From NCBI GenBank assembly GCA_022592435.1, contig JABYQS010000009.1, forward strand, positions 372,001 to 436,000: a DNA stretch of 64,000 bases, given 5' to 3'. The notes under the pieces were generated by a model that was given only the letters and a program-made list of their open reading frames with translations, ran no database searches and was not told where the DNA came from. This DNA is from Cerioporus squamosus (taxonomy: Eukaryota; Basidiomycota; Agaricomycetes; Polyporales; Polyporaceae). Both the position numbers and the translations under genes were made by a program. Shown piece by piece: positions 33,857-46,242 of the stretch. How positions within the stretch are numbered: the first letter of the stretch is position 1; every line of letters begins with the position of its first letter.

Positions 33857-35967
33857 TCACTTCTTCGTATTCATCTTCGCCAACGCCTTCCCACTCCTCA
33901 CCCTCTTCTTCGGCTTCGCGCCCTCCTTTCCTCCCGCCCCTGCGCGCGCAGCCTTCTTCTCGTTGGGCCGCTTCCGCACACGCTCCCTGTCCACCTTCGC
34001 CTTGACGCCTTTCTGTGCGAGCGCGGCGGCCTGCTTCTTTGCAAGCCGGCGAGCGACACGCTCCGGGTCTGATGCCTTGACCTTCTTGCGCTCCTCCTTC
34101 GGCAGATGCGCGAGCTTCGCACCCAGTTCGGGGTTGCCTTTTGGCATGTGCTTGGTCGCGGGGACGAGCCGGTGCGCGGGCGCTGGTCTTGAGCTGGATG
34201 GGCCGGAACGAGATCCGGATGGGGCGGACGATGAAGGTGCGCGGGTAGGCTTGGATGCGCGGAGCTTGGGACCGCCTGGAAGCGTTTTGCAGCGCTGCAC
34301 GCGGAGCTTACGCTTCGCGAACTTAAGCTTGGATTCGTCGAGCGCAAGGATCTCGTCCACGCATTCGCGGTCCTGCGAAAGAACTGGGGTGAGGGACGGA
34401 GAGGTCGCGTAGATGGACATGGATGACTTACCACGAACTGCACGTACGCAAAACCCTTCCCCAGCTGCGTGTCCCTGTCTCGGATGATACGCACGCGTTT
34501 AACCCATGTCCGAGGCTTTTTCGCCCCATCCTTTGCTTTCTCGTCCTCTTCATCTTCCTCGCTCTCTTCGTCGTCGCTCCCAGCCCTCTCCTCAGGCTTA
34601 CCCCGCTCCCCACAGACCAATGCTTCGAAGAATGCCCGCAAATCCTCTTCCTTGCTCGCAAAGTCCAGGTTGCCCACGAATACAGTAGCCTTCGGGTCTC
34701 CCGCCATTGCCTCCCCTGTTGCCGCAGGTGCACCCTCTCCGCCAGCCCCCGATACAACGCCCTTCTTCACCACATCGACTCGCAACGTCCGCTCCAAGAA
34801 CACGCTCCCGTCGCACTTTTCCGCGCACGTTCGGGCAGCCTCATACGGATCCATCACAGGCGCAGGGGGAGGGAGGTTTGCAGGCCTGGCTGCGAGCGAC
34901 TCTGCAGACGGGGGATGCGCAAAGACGACATAAGCGTTAACTGCGTCAACGTGTTCGTGGATCTCGTGCTTGATGAACGCGATCCGCTTCTTCTCCTTCG
35001 GGTTGAGGAACCGCTTGGACGGCGCAGCCTCGGCTTCGTCCCTGTCCTCCCCGCGCCACAACGCCGCACGGTCGCGGTCGTGTTCGCGTGTTTTAGACTT
35101 GGGCTTGGTCTTGCCGTCCTCTGTGGGGAGCTCGGCGGTGGGCTTCTGAAATGCGACGGAACGGAAGCGGACGGACTCGATTTTGGCGGAGGGAACGAAC
35201 GAAAGGATGTGACGCTTGAATTGCTTCTGGCTGGGCTGCAGACGGGTATGTGATTTGAGGAGTGCGCTCGGGATGGAAAGTAGGCATGAGACGTACGCGC
35301 GACTTGGTGACCTCTACAGCCACATTTCCAACAAATACAGTCCGCGCGTCGCGCTGAGCAGGAGACTCTTCAGACGGAACGTACTTTGCCTTCCCGGGTC
35401 GCGGCTGAGTCTTCGCACTGCCTTTCAATAAGGACTCGTGCACCAGCTTTGAAGGATCTCCTTCCTCATCGGAGTCATTCTCACTCTCTTTTAACGCGAC
35501 GCCTTGTTGAACATGAGTCTGTTCTTCACTCTCCTCATCACTGTCCTCCGCCCCGTCCTTGTTTTGTTCAACTTGCTTGGGTGGCTTCGCGGGAGTCTTT
35601 GAAGATGAAGGCGTCGCTGAAGATGTGCCGTTTGATACGAGCAGAGACTATCCCGGTCAAGCAAACCCACCTGCAGCCCCAACTTTCGACCGTTTCGCCT
35701 TCCCGCTTGGCGTTTCGTGTGCGGCTTTGCGTTTCTTCTCCGAGGGTAAGGACTCAGAGCCCTTTGTTGCGGCAACTGCGGCAACAGGCGAAGGTGCCTA
35801 CTACTCGTTACACTTGTGCTGTTCGCTCAATCTTTGCGTGTAGTACTTACTGGGGCGGTCGCACGGAATAGGTCATCCAATCCCTTGTCTATGGCCTTGG
35901 CTTGCCTTGTCTATGGCCTTGGCTTGCCCTTGTCGGCGCCAGGAATGAGAAAGGACGACAAGCTCAT
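33857..35967 (-). CDS. nop12: Nucleolar RNA-binding protein Nop12 (two RRMs), early in-frame stop
   Basis: Nop12 is a nucleolar RRM protein needed for 25S rRNA processing in 60S subunit assembly. The first RRM begins with ARTVFVGNVAVEV (near 35325) and the second with KATVFVGNLDFASKEEDLRA (near 34670). An acidic insert (DDEESEEDEEDEK) sits within the second RRM, which closes with GKGFAYVQF and KLRVQRCKTLPGG. The tail is Lys/Arg-rich and ends KALAKMNTKK. The N-terminus expected for the family, MSLSSFL from 35967 leading to AIDKGLDDLF, is split: a 22-bp tandem duplication at 35884-35927 puts a TAG at 35913-35911, codon 19. No splice I could find removes it. The rest is intact, so the real start may lie elsewhere, or this allele is broken. 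Confidence 0.85.
35884..35927. repeat. Two tandem 22-bp units in the nop12 5' coding region
   Basis: CTTGTCTATGGCCTTGGCTTGC occurs twice head-to-tail. 22 is not a multiple of three, so the two copies are read in different frames, and one reads TAG. Confidence 0.85.
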
Positions 35968-36376
35968 GCCAGCTGTTGCAAACTTGATGAAGTGGAGATG
36001 AGGAGGTTACGAGCTGACAGAGCGTTGGAAGTGGTGAAGAGGAATCAGGGTATCGAGTTTGCGACTTGTGCGCGCCTCTGCAATTCTCTCCAACAGACGC
36101 CGGTCAGCACGGCCAGAGATGGCAGGTGACCACGAGGCTACCGAACGTCGACTGGAACACATTCGCCTCAATGACGACTTCTTCAGAGAGCACAAGAGCA
36201 TCAAGGCTAAATTTTGAACAAGACGCATCTCTACAACAATACTTGTCTAACATGAGTCCTGCTGGAAAATTTGTCCTCTCGACACTGTAACCCGCGCCTG
36301 TCATACTGGGGGGCAGTCAGTATTATCGTGCGAAGCATTTGCTGCAACTTGCTCACCATGAATCGGCTATTGCCTG
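35968..36376. other. Short intergenic region
   Basis: nop12 promoter region and 3' side of an F-box relic. Nothing else seen. Confidence 0.4.
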
Positions 36377-36960
36377 TCATGATGCGGTTCTATCCGCCTC
36401 CTGCTGCGACACGATCCAGCGACGTTCCTGCTTCCTCACAAACTCAAACTGCGGAAGGAGGTCCCCAACTTCGTACCACTTGTCGCAGGGCCGCGCTCCG
36501 ACCACTCTTCGGCGTAGTCCTCTGGGTCACCAAGGAAGTCTGCCTCAAGTGGCCAGGCCGAGCGAACAACACGAAGGTCCGGGAACGTCTCTGAAAGAAA
36601 GGCGGCGACAGCGGCGGGCTCCTCAATGGCCGACCATCCGACATGGAGCTGAGTCCGACGGTGCGACAAATTCGGGAGTGGACGAGAGTGTGGGAGATTT
36701 GCGTCCTCCGGTAAACCTGTTGCGTCGACGCTTATCCGCAAGAAACGTAAGTCGGTGCATCCTCGACCAAGGGCGGCAAGATATGATAGGGGGACTCGGG
36801 CTTCGGAGGTCTTGGAAGCGAGGCCTAGCTCGCCGCCTGCTGTAGCTCCTCCTGGATATGCTGTAGGGTTCTCCGGGATGCCCCTTGGGATTACGTTGTA
36901 CCTTCCGGATTCAAATTCTCAAGGTCACGATCTACGGTCAGTCGAGTAAGTACTACTAAT
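36377..36960 (-). pseudogene. C-terminal relic of an F-box/LRR-type gene
   Basis: Frames on the minus strand encode LPHSRPLPNLSH, HVGWSAIEEPAAVAAFLSE, TFPDLRVVRSAWP and, after a frame change near 36495, KWYEVGDLLPQFEFVRK ending at TGA 36379-36377. The same ending (R-W-Y-E-V-x-x-L-L-P-x-F) closes the intact F-box gene at 53535-55194. No F-box or middle repeats remain and stops interrupt the upstream part. Confidence 0.6.
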
Positions 36961-37701
36961 AGGGAGTTCGTCCCTCGTGCCCTGCACGAGAGACCTGCCC
37001 TGGAAGAGATGCTAAGATCCTGTCAGCTCTCTCTGCAATGCTCACCACATGGATCATTCTCACCGGGCGTGCGCCAGCAGCGCCTCACTTACACAAGTTC
37101 ATTGTAACAACTCACCACTCGTACGTGGCTGCAAGTATATGTTCCTGTACTTATGGAGAGGCCGCCGACCCAGTCAGACGGATTGCCACACGGGATATAC
37201 CCTCGAGCTCGCTATAGTCATCAGAGCACAGACCCTGTTCGCCATAGTTCCGCGATGCATCCAGAAAGTCACCGTGGTGAGCAGTCAGGAAACGCGTGCG
37301 AGCCTGAGGTTCGTGCTGGCTCAGGCTAGAGGCGGCGGCGTTCGGCCCGGCAAGACCGGGTATTGGGAGAGGGAGCGCCGGGCAAATCAGTGAGCGCGCA
37401 AGTTGCCCCTCCTCTTGAACTTCCTCCTCCATCATGCTTGTATCCCAAACGAACTCCTGGCAGTGATCCTGTGACAGCAAACAACACCTCGTGGGCTTTG
37501 GGGATTGACTAATCCAGTATTATCACTAAGTACGTCTCGATACAGAAGCAACCAAGCAGAAATGACACAGAAGTAACCGAACTATATGATACAAGTACTG
37601 CGTTATGATACACGGTGCGATGCTCAATTGTCCATGAAATAACTTCGCATGCTCATCGAAAATGACCTTCTATGATCTTGCTACCCTCTCCTCTGCGTTC
37701 A
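36961..37701. other. Intergenic, no recognised gene
   Basis: Nothing with coding or regulatory signal that I can name. Confidence 0.4.
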
Positions 37702-38965
37702 TTACACTTCCAGAGGCTCAACAAATGGCCGCCAGTCGCACACGCTTGCAGCGGGCTCCATCCTTCCTCCGGTCTGGACAACGGCCAAACGTGAAGCAGG
37801 ACGACTTCCCCGGGGAGGAGACGCGGCAACAACTGAAGCGTACGTTTTCTTTGTGGGCATCGTTTCGGCAGACAGGTTCTGTGTCGACTCGACGACAGCG
37901 CTCGGTCCTTCATCGGCGGGTGCCCGCTCTACCCTGACGGGCAACATGGCAGGGGATTCTTCCTCGTCGTCCGCATCGAATCCGGAGTCACTGGGAAGCG
38001 ACCGGGGTGCGCCGTATCCGAGACTGTCCTCAACCTTGTAGGTGACGCGCGACACCAGATAGCGATCTCCGTTTCGCAGGGTCTTCTTGTGCGTGTCGAT
38101 GGGCGGCGGAGGCCTCACACGCAGGCTCAGCCGCGAAGGCCCCCTGGAGCTGAGTCCGACCGACGAGGAGGGGGAGGAGAGCGAATCAGATTCCGTTGAA
38201 GAGGACACTTCGACGTTGGGCATCTTGTCGACCCCAGATCCGCCGACGACCGCCCCCGGAGCCAGTGAATCTGCCTCGGAGAAGCCGAAGACATGCGAAG
38301 CGTTCCCCTTGGGCGGAGTCGGGGCAATGGGGTCAGTGGAGACGCTATAGTCGCGCTCGTCATCCGTACGCCGGAAGTCTCCATCCCGCATACGGGCCTG
38401 ACGACGGAGCGACCTGCTCCACCGCAGGTAGTTGCGAACGAAGTTGGGGTTCGCTTCACAACGATCGTAGTCGTCCTCGAAGGTCCGGTTCAAGCCGGCC
38501 GAGCCTAGAACGGCGATCGTCGAGCAGGCTGTCTGAGGCGGCGACGGGAGTTCGGGTGAAGACGAAAGGGATTGGTTGGCCGATGACGACTCGGTCCAAC
38601 CTCCTTCGGGAGGGACGAACGGCGGTGGACTGAGGGAGAGATCTCGGGCGACGGGCGGAGTGGCGCCGGTCAGTACCGGGTGGGCGATCCCTCTAGTGGA
38701 GAAGAAGCCGGGGTCCTTCCACCATACAGGCTTCAGACTATACCCGGACAAGCCGGTCTTGATTGAAGGTGAGCAAGAACAGACTAAGGCGATCTGGAGG
38801 ACTCACCGTCTCATAGGTGCGCAGAGGGCGCGGATCGGGACCCCGGACGTTCAGGCCTTGGCGTGCATGCTCTCTGACGGTGGCAGGCTGCGACAGCGCG
38901 CCAGAATCGAGCTCGGTCGTCTTTGGTGTCCCAGGTCGAGCGATCACCCTCGAGAAAGTGTGCAT
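37702..38965 (-). CDS. Conserved-looking hypothetical protein, two exons
   Basis: Unrecognised. Exon 1 starts at 38965 (MHTFSRVIARPGTPKTTELD) and ends with RTYET at a GTGAGT donor. The acceptor after AATCAAG gives an in-phase join to TGLSGYSLKPVWWKDPGFFS, and the second exon stays open to 37702. About 400 residues, hydrophilic, Ser/Pro-rich, with no signal peptide or membrane segment. It has two compact, probably folded stretches (LKPVWWKDPGFFSTRG, and FEDDYDRCEANPNFVRNYLRW) and a C-terminal KTYASVVAASPPR. The clean splice and the codon bias support a real gene. It is likely cytosolic or nuclear; no function can be given. Confidence 0.7.
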
Positions 38966-39687
38966 GATTAGCGTCGGTCGCGAGGTGAGAGCAGGGTGAA
39001 CGGTGAAGAGTGTATGATACGAAGGGATTGAAGACCAGGAAGGACGAACGGCTAGTGTACAGCGTCGCGTGCAAGCCACGCAGGATGCGGTATGTACAGG
39101 GGAAAGACGTGGGGGGACTGTGAATTAGCACAACGTGGTACTTATAACACTCCTGGGGTCAGGTCCTCGTGGTGGCACCTCTCCTTTGTCAAGGCGTGGC
39201 GTACCATGTCCTTTATTCAACGGGGCGTCCCCGTTGTCTTGTCCACAAGGATTGCTTTCTATCTGCGACGTTCCTGCGGTTTGGCTCACTTTTTCTGGTA
39301 TCGATCTATGGTTCATTGCATCGTATCGGCGCTGACTTCGACTGAGCTTACTACGGGGTCTGCGCGTGATTGTTTGTATGGGTGTGCTCTGACCAGGGTT
39401 ATAGGTGCTGCCACTGCTGCCGTCTCCAGGGCATAGCGTGCATATAAAAGATAGCGTCTCGGTAGACACTCAGACTGCAGCTGTTTTGCCACTGGTCGCG
39501 CGTCTGACGTGAGCGTCTCCGTGTACTCTACACCTTCACATTTGCGTAGGATGACTCTTCACATCGGCTTGCACTTCTCCGTCAACTTCTCCGTCCTCCG
39601 TCGTCGACCCTGAGGAAGCCCGCTAGCTTGTCATTGTGCTCGGCGACGGAGACATGAGCTGCTTGTCCTCTTTCACTGCGACTCTCC
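38966..39687. other. Divergent upstream region
   Basis: Promoters of the hypothetical gene (-) and the Rrn5-like gene (+). TATAAAAG at 39443-39450 lies 238 bp before the ATG at 39688 and may serve the Rrn5-like gene. Confidence 0.4.
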
Positions 39688-42375
39688 ATGCCCCACTCTG
39701 ACGACGACGACACACCGGCAGACGTCGACGCAGCCTACCGTGCTCTTTTCTCCGAGCACGTCCTCGAGTTTCGCGCTCATCTGACGGGCACAGATGGAGG
39801 AGACCCGCTCCCAGCCTCGTTCTTCGCCCCTCATGCTTTCTGGAGCGCCGCGGAGAAAGATGCTTTTTTTCATGGGCTTGCCGTCCACTCCCGCCTCAGA
39901 CCCGACCTGATCGCCGAGGAAGTCAAGACTAAGACCGTCGCGGATGTCTGCGTCTACATCGCGCTTCTCGAGCAGGGAGACAAGGAGGACTCGCAAAGCG
40001 GCGTACACGTCGGTGAGCATGCAAGACTCCATCGCAAGGACCACCCGTACGCCTACGAAGTTTCCGACAAGTGGCTTGCCTTCGAAGAGCGCGTGGCCGA
40101 CGCGATGATGTCTTTTCAGTCATCACTTGACCAGGAGGCTATCACCAGAGAACGCGACGAGGAGGTTCATCTCAGGAAGAACATGGTCCGCGCGCCCAGA
40201 GGCGGCGCGCGTACGGCCTTTCAAACGCGGGACAGGGAGGGAGAGAAAGCTCGGCGCGAGGAGTTCGAGAGGTGGTTAGTCCAGAGACGGAAGGAATGGG
40301 AGGGCGACGATATGCTGCTATCCTTGGACAAGGCTGATCTCACCACTCTCGACCGGATGCTCAGGGAAGACGAGGAGGGACGAGGCGTGGTCGCAGAAGT
40401 GAACGCACATATTTCTGATGACGAAGCTGAGCCTCCGGCGGAGATGATGCAGGTCGATGACGGGCCTGAGCAAGTTTCAAATCCTCATCCCGTCTCGCGG
40501 TCAGGCGAAGAATACATCGACCCCGTACTACTTGCGCTCTCTCAAGTTGATCGTGCGTCCTCTTCTGTCCAGCCTGGGGGTCCTGAGGCGAACTCCTCCC
40601 CACCGCTTGCGGCATCTTCAATTCTACAAGATATGCCTCCGTCCACCTTGCCCTTACCCCCTGTCAACCATGCATTCCAGCCGCAGACCCCTCCACTCTT
40701 GGCGGCTCCTCTACCCATCGCGGGGGACTCGGCGCCGCTCATAGCAAGTTCCTCTGTTGCACCATCCGTCACTGAAGACGGGTCAACTATGGATGGCGAA
40801 GACGTCTCGCAGATGTCTCCTGCCGCTCGCAGACGTTACCACAAGAGGCTCTACATGCGTCGCAAACGCGCTCAGGCGGCTGGCGCGACCGCTATCGAGG
40901 TTGCCGAGCGACTGAAACCTGGTCGTAGGCCAAAGCAGCAACCAGCGAACGTACAAGCTTCGGCTCAGGGATCAGGGGACGCTTCCGCTCAGACGACGAC
41001 TTTTGCCTCGTCTGTTCCTTTCGAAGGCACGCCCGACCAACCCGAAAAGTCGGAGAATCATGGCGCGCAGAGGCATCATCACCCTTCCGGCCCAACTCTC
41101 CCCTACAAGCGACAGGCTCAGTTGATGTCCAAGGGCATTGACGTCCAGCGCTTGCGCAAGGAGGGCCTCGACTTGTTCCACCTTCAAGCGATCTCGAAGC
41201 TCATGGGGTGAGTCTGGCTTTTCTTCCTTCTACTGAGGCTGACACTCGTCGCAGGACGTACAACCAGCTGCATGACGTTCCTAAGTCAGTCGGCTCCGCC
41301 ATTTCGGCGGAAACCCTGAAGCTGCTTCGCGCTCTCGTCGTGAGGTTTGTATCAGAAGTTATGTCTCGTGCCATCGTCTCACGGGAGCAGGAGCGCATCG
41401 CGAAGTTGCAGACAAAGGCATGGCGGCTGAGGGAGAATCAGGTTTGTCTGACTACGTTCGCACTATGTTGCGTGCTCTCATAAGCCATGCTTGCAGGTTG
41501 TCTCTTCTGCGAACGTGAAGCATGCTCTGGCTTTGTACGGTGCCGACTCCCTCGATAAGAGCGCTCATTTCAAGAGTCTGTTGCTCAAGTTGGGCCTCGA
41601 TGGTGGCAACGAGGAGGAGGAAGAGGAAGAGGACGTGTCGGAAGATGATGATCCTCTAGACGAACCTCAGGATACTCCAGACGGTGCCTCCCATGACGCC
41701 GCAGGTGAACAAGTCGCACAGGACGAAGTCGTAGACCCATCTCCGCTCAAACCACTGTCACTCCTGCGCACCATCTTCCCTCCATTCATGAATCCTCCGA
41801 TATCGGGCCTCTACGCTGGCGATGGACTCGACTCGCTCAACCCGGCCGTCTATATGCCTCGGCCTTCTTCGAGTCTGCTCCCGACTTCAGCCGAACCTCC
41901 CAACGACGAGGACGTACTCCCCGAGGAAGTCGATGAGACTGCTTACAAGCGTGAGCTAGAGGAGGACAAGGCCCTGGATCGCGTCGACTGCCACAAGGAC
42001 GCCGAAATCGAGAAGTTGCTGTGGACAAGGATTTCTGGGAAGAAGGCCGTGGAACAACCAACCGCTGATGACAAGCCAGCGCCCTCCCAGCCTGCTCGTA
42101 TCAGGGTGCGGGCTCCGCGGAAACGCAAACGGCAGAGCGTGGACGTGGACGGCTCCCGTGAGCGGGGTACGGACGGTGGGAGCGCGTCGGGACGGGCTGT
42201 CGAAGCCGGGCTATTGGGAGAGGACGCCGACGTGGTGGAGCAGGTCGTTCCGCGCGGCCGTCGGAAGAAGAAGGCCATGGCGAAAGGGAGCATGTCGGAC
42301 AAGCAGCTCTTGTTCCAGGAGCCGGACCCGAACGGGCGGATCAAGAGCGCGGTCTATGTGCTCGATAGCGATTGA
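39688..42375 (+). CDS. Rrn5-like SANT protein (RNA polymerase I upstream activation factor)
   Basis: Three exons: 39688 to about 41209, an exon with TYNQLHDVPKSVGSAIS, and a last exon from about 41498 to 42375, in phase. Residues about 50-95 form a SANT/Myb-like domain (FWSAAEKDAFFHGL, RLRPDLIAEEV, KTVADVCVYI), the arrangement of Rrn5, which with other UAF subunits binds the rDNA upstream element. A long acidic and Ser/Pro-rich middle carries a basic RRRYHKRLYMRRKRAQ patch. The second half has a conserved helical block (FVSEVMSRAIVSREQERIAK, then VKHALALYGAD) like the C-terminal region of Rrn5 relatives. An acidic EEEEEEEDVSEDDD run follows. Other SANT transcription factors remain possible. 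Confidence 0.62.
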
Positions 42376-42676
42376 ATGAGGAGGAGTTGCTGTGCGTGGG
42401 CTGCGATTTGACGTGGGTGGAGTTGTTCTTTGGATATGTGTCCCGTGTTGTAGCATGTGTTGAAAATTAGTGTACCTATTGCGTCCGCGGACTCGTAATG
42501 TAGATACGCACACTGCATCGTCTAGTCATCATCCACATCTTGCTGTGTATCTTAGCAATAGCATTGCTGTCGAGCTCGTCGATCTTGTCTCCATACCATG
42601 CACGCGATTGGGTCAAAGTAAATCGTAAGTGTGACGAAGAGTGCTCATGGACATGTAGTCAAAGACATTAGTACAT
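42376..42676. other. Convergent intergenic region
   Basis: 3' ends of the Rrn5-like and methyltransferase genes. No other signal. Confidence 0.4.
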
Positions 42677-43472
42677 TTAGATGAGGCCGGGTATCAGCTT
42701 GTAAGGGGTTCTCTTCGACCATGCCAGCCACTCATCCCTAAACTCGTTCCGCAAGATCTCGTCCTCAGTCCCGACCCTCATGATCATGACGATAGGAATC
42801 CATGTCACCTCCGCAGCCCATGCGGCGATGAGCAGCCTCCCAATGAGCGTCCCCATGATCCCGCTCTCAGAGAGCCACGAGCCTGTGCTCGTAAGGCAGA
42901 GGAGGGTGCCGATGGTCACCATGATGAGTGCGGTGTAGCTCGGGTGACGAACGATAGAGTACGGCCCGTCGGTGACAAGCTTGTGGTCCTTGCGCAGAGA
43001 CAGCTCGAACGTGAAGTGGCGGCCGAGCGCGCGGTAGCAGAAGATGCGCATGACACCACCTACAGCACACAGGAGCGTGCCGAGGAGGAAAGGCGAGGTA
43101 ATCCGCACGCCCAACGCGGAGGTGGCGGGGCGCCACGCGAGCATGGGAAGGATACGCTCGGCGTAGGGCGAGGGGAGGTACGTCGCGAGGATGGTGGCGA
43201 TCTCGAAGATGACGAGGCTCTGTGTGATCGTCTGTTTGGGGACAGTATGTTCGTTAGCGGAGGGAGTGGTGCCATACACGGGTAAGACACACCTTCTCCA
43301 GTGCGCGCACCCACGGCGGGCGGACCTGACGGACGATGTACTTCGCCGTCGAGTACTTGGACTGCTCGTCTGGGGCAGTACGCGGGTTCGGTGGGGTGAA
43401 TGTGATGAAGTTGGCATAGGCCGTGATGAGGAGGAGAGGGACCTTGAAGTACGTCGGTACGGAGACGGACAT
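42677..43472 (-). CDS. Isoprenylcysteine carboxyl methyltransferase-like protein, copy 1
   Basis: ICMT/Ste14-type integral membrane enzyme that would methylate the C-terminal prenylcysteine of CaaX proteins (Ras, mating pheromones) in the ER using S-adenosylmethionine. Two exons: the first from 43472 (MSVSVPTYFKVPLLLITAYA) to VRALEK, the second from about 43235 to 42677. Several hydrophobic helices precede the core GRHFTFELSLRKDHKLVTDG, YSIVRHPSYTAL, and the closing EDEILRNEFRDEWLAWSKRT, PYKLIPGLI. The RHPSY and TPY-x-LIP signatures place it in the ICMT/PEMT fold. It has a close paralogue 1.1 kb upstream. The true substrate could be different, as these families are expanded in Agaricomycetes. 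Confidence 0.85.
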
Positions 43473-44569
43473 TGTGGAGACCCTGTTGAAGGACTCTCAA
43501 GGAACTCTGTTGAAGAGGAGTCGAGGGATGCTTTGACCAAGCATCATGGAGAGGAGCTCTCCAATTTATACCCTGAAGCCGGGTGCAAATTTGGGTACAA
43601 TGACCATCTCCGGGACTTAGCTCCGGCCTTGAAGTCGCCTGCAATGGTGTCCATCTACAGCAATCCCGGCCAAGCACTCACGATTGGAACCACAAGGCGA
43701 TGGACGCATCGCTCGGAGGCCGCTATCTTCACGCACGGGTGTGCTAAGTAGACTGAAGGCCTGGTTTCCTACAGCACGGAGGCTTTTGGGTGGGAAAGTT
43801 AGTACAAAAGCGGCCAGGGAGCCGATGGAACGGGAACGCAGCTCACCGGACCAGTCAGGGATCGTGGGTGGTTGACGGCCCAGCCTGAAGGGCGCCGCAG
43901 ACGAACATAACAGTCGACAGAAGATGGGGCCGATCAGCTGTCCGGGCAACAGGTGTTTCGAGGTGGGAATGCTGAGAAAATAGGCACTGAATGGAGTACC
44001 GTCCGCGGCGCGGATAGGCACGATTCACGGTGGCCGATGAGGTCAAGCATCTGCAAAAAGAAGTATTGCCGCCTTGAGGCGGCCGTATCCCTGCATCATG
44101 GACTACTGGCGGCCGACTAGTGGTCACGCGGAGAACATGGAGGTTCGAGTGCAAGCGATGTAGGCGTCTCCGAGTCCTCATTCAGCGAGCACCGCATTCG
44201 CCTCGAGTCCAAGTCCACCGCGATGAGTTGGTGACGATTCTTGTGCATCTTCCTTTTCCACTTATAAGCTTAGTCGTCGCCTCTGGCGATTCTCCGCATT
44301 CTGAAGTGTCCCTGTACCAGAATGTCACAATGTTTCTGGTAGCATTTCGATCTCGCATAGTTGGGAGCTCTGAATCAGTAAGCTATGCTCGGAATCGAGA
44401 CTCATCGGTGTGCAGTTCGTTCACTGGTCGTGTTGAGGTACTTACGGCCGCCATGATGCTCTACTGCAATGCTGAAACCGTTCTACGTCACCTGAAATAT
44501 CTTTGTCCTTGATGTCACTCAATTTAGGTGGGCGTGCATACTTGCCGATCGCCGACAAGAAATCTCTAC
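43473..44569. other. Spacer between two ICMT-like genes
   Basis: No gene recognised; open frames on both strands are short and unstructured. Confidence 0.4.
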
Positions 44570-45376
44570 TCAGTAAATCCAGGGAAGTAAGACATACGGC
44601 GTACGGCTTGCCCATTCTTCCCACTCCTGCCCAAATTTCTTCTTCAGCATCTCATCCTCTGCCTTCACACGAGAGAAGACCATGATACACGGCACGAACA
44701 GCAGCTCCGCCAACCAGACCGTGGCGAAGACCCTTCCCCTCCAGGAACCCAGGACCCCACACTCCATCAACAGCGACCCCTTCCCGAAGAGGCACAGAAT
44801 GGAGCCGGTGACTACCGCGCATAGCGCGATATAGCTGGGATGGCGCACTACGGAATATGGGCCGGTCGTGACCAGGTTGTGCTCCTTCCGGATTGTGAGT
44901 TCGAAGGTGAAGTTCTTGCCCATTTCCCGGTAGCATGCCTTCCTAATGAGGGCTCCTATGATGACCAGTACCCATCCAAGTGCGAAGGTGGATGTGATGT
45001 CGATTTTCTGGCAACCCTTCATGGAGAGCGACGGCGATATTGCTGACGACAAAGCGTGTGTCCCATAGGCCGGAATAAAAGCTGCGGTCAAGAGGAAGGT
45101 GATCTCGATGGTGACGACAGTGCGAACGACGAGCTGATGATTGCATGAGGACAGATCGAGTCATGGGCGAACATACAATATGTCGCTCACCTTGGACGCT
45201 TTGCGGACCCAAGGAGGTCTCATATTGACTGTTAAGAATCCAGCCTTGGAGGGGACGATCTGCACTCGTGCGGCAGTCACGACAGGTGTAGGCGAAGTAT
45301 ACGTGATACTGTTGGCCCAGAGGATTCCGACAAGGAGCGGGATTTTGAACAGCACGTTTGCCGGGGTATGCGCCAT
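44570..45376 (-). CDS. Isoprenylcysteine carboxyl methyltransferase-like protein, copy 2
   Basis: Two exons: the first from 45376 (MAHTPANVLFKIPLLVGILW) to the shared RPPWVRKASK, the second from about 45132 to 44570. Same order of helices and motifs as copy 1: MGKNFTFELTIRKEHNLVTT, YSVVRHPSYIAL, EDEMLKKKFGQEWEEWASRT and PYVLLPWIY. The RPPWVR block before the intron and the intron position are shared with copy 1, so the pair arose by tandem duplication. The sequences have clearly diverged, mostly in the first two helices. Confidence 0.83.
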
Positions 45377-46242
45377 GGCGATGCGGTCGCTGTGAGAGAC
45401 CCCACAGCTAAGCCGTCTGTTCTCTATAAGTATACTATAAGTATAGAGCCGGGGCATGCCCTTCGTGCGACGATCATGGAACGCCGAAGACCGTAACTTT
45501 GACAGCCTGTGGGGACGTCCTGTTGTGCGTCAATCCGGAGTTGCAAAGGAGCGGAAAAGTGAGGCTTCCTCAACGGCTTGACTTAACAGGGCAACGTATT
45601 TGTACCGTGCACCATGCATCAAGTTGCGTTAGCCCCGACAGGTAGACGAGGAGTTCATTTTGAGGTCAGGCGTTTTATTGAAGCTTCTTGACAGATCGCG
45701 TTACGATAGGCCAACGTTTTCTCGGAAACAATTGCTTGTGCATAAACCGCATGGATGTTCTTCCTTGGCTTATCAGAATGTCAGCCGTCCATTCTTGACG
45801 TCCTCTGCTGCTACGGTGCGTATGTCGTAGTGACTGAGATGATGTCGACTTGATGGGGCATATGTACTTACTGCCTCTATCCTCTAATTGGGAGTACCTG
45901 CTGGTATGTCGACCTTCCGTTGTGAGACATTGGGGTTGAGTAGGAACTAACGTCTCGTCAGGTCTCGCCGTGGACGTGGGTCTCACTGACGAACAAGTGT
46001 GGAAATTGGCGCCCGCGAGTATGGTTCCAGACATCCCGATATGGTAGGTTGAGTGGTTGTGGGCGTGCTCGCGCTTCAGTTTTGAACTTGAACAGCTACC
46101 ACCACCACCACCTTCCCAACCACGCCCCATCTTCACTTCATCTGGCAGCGCGACGGTACTACAGGTGGCAGCTGTCTCTACTCCGTTCCCCATCTGCCAA
46201 CCTCGCCTCCCATGATCCCGTCGCGTACTTCCCATAGGGGCA
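45377..46242. other. Upstream region of the second rif1-like gene
   Basis: No gene recognised. It contains no ACGCGT box, unlike the upstream region of the rif1 gene at the left edge. Confidence 0.45.

Noticed and set aside
38480..38496. tRNA B-box-like GTTCAAGCC
   Set aside because: It lies in a coding exon and no cloverleaf or A box can be drawn around it.
45675..46235. 186-residue minus-strand frame upstream of the second rif1-like gene
   Set aside because: Low-complexity composition and no homology; it most likely lies in the promoter and leader of the rif1-like gene.
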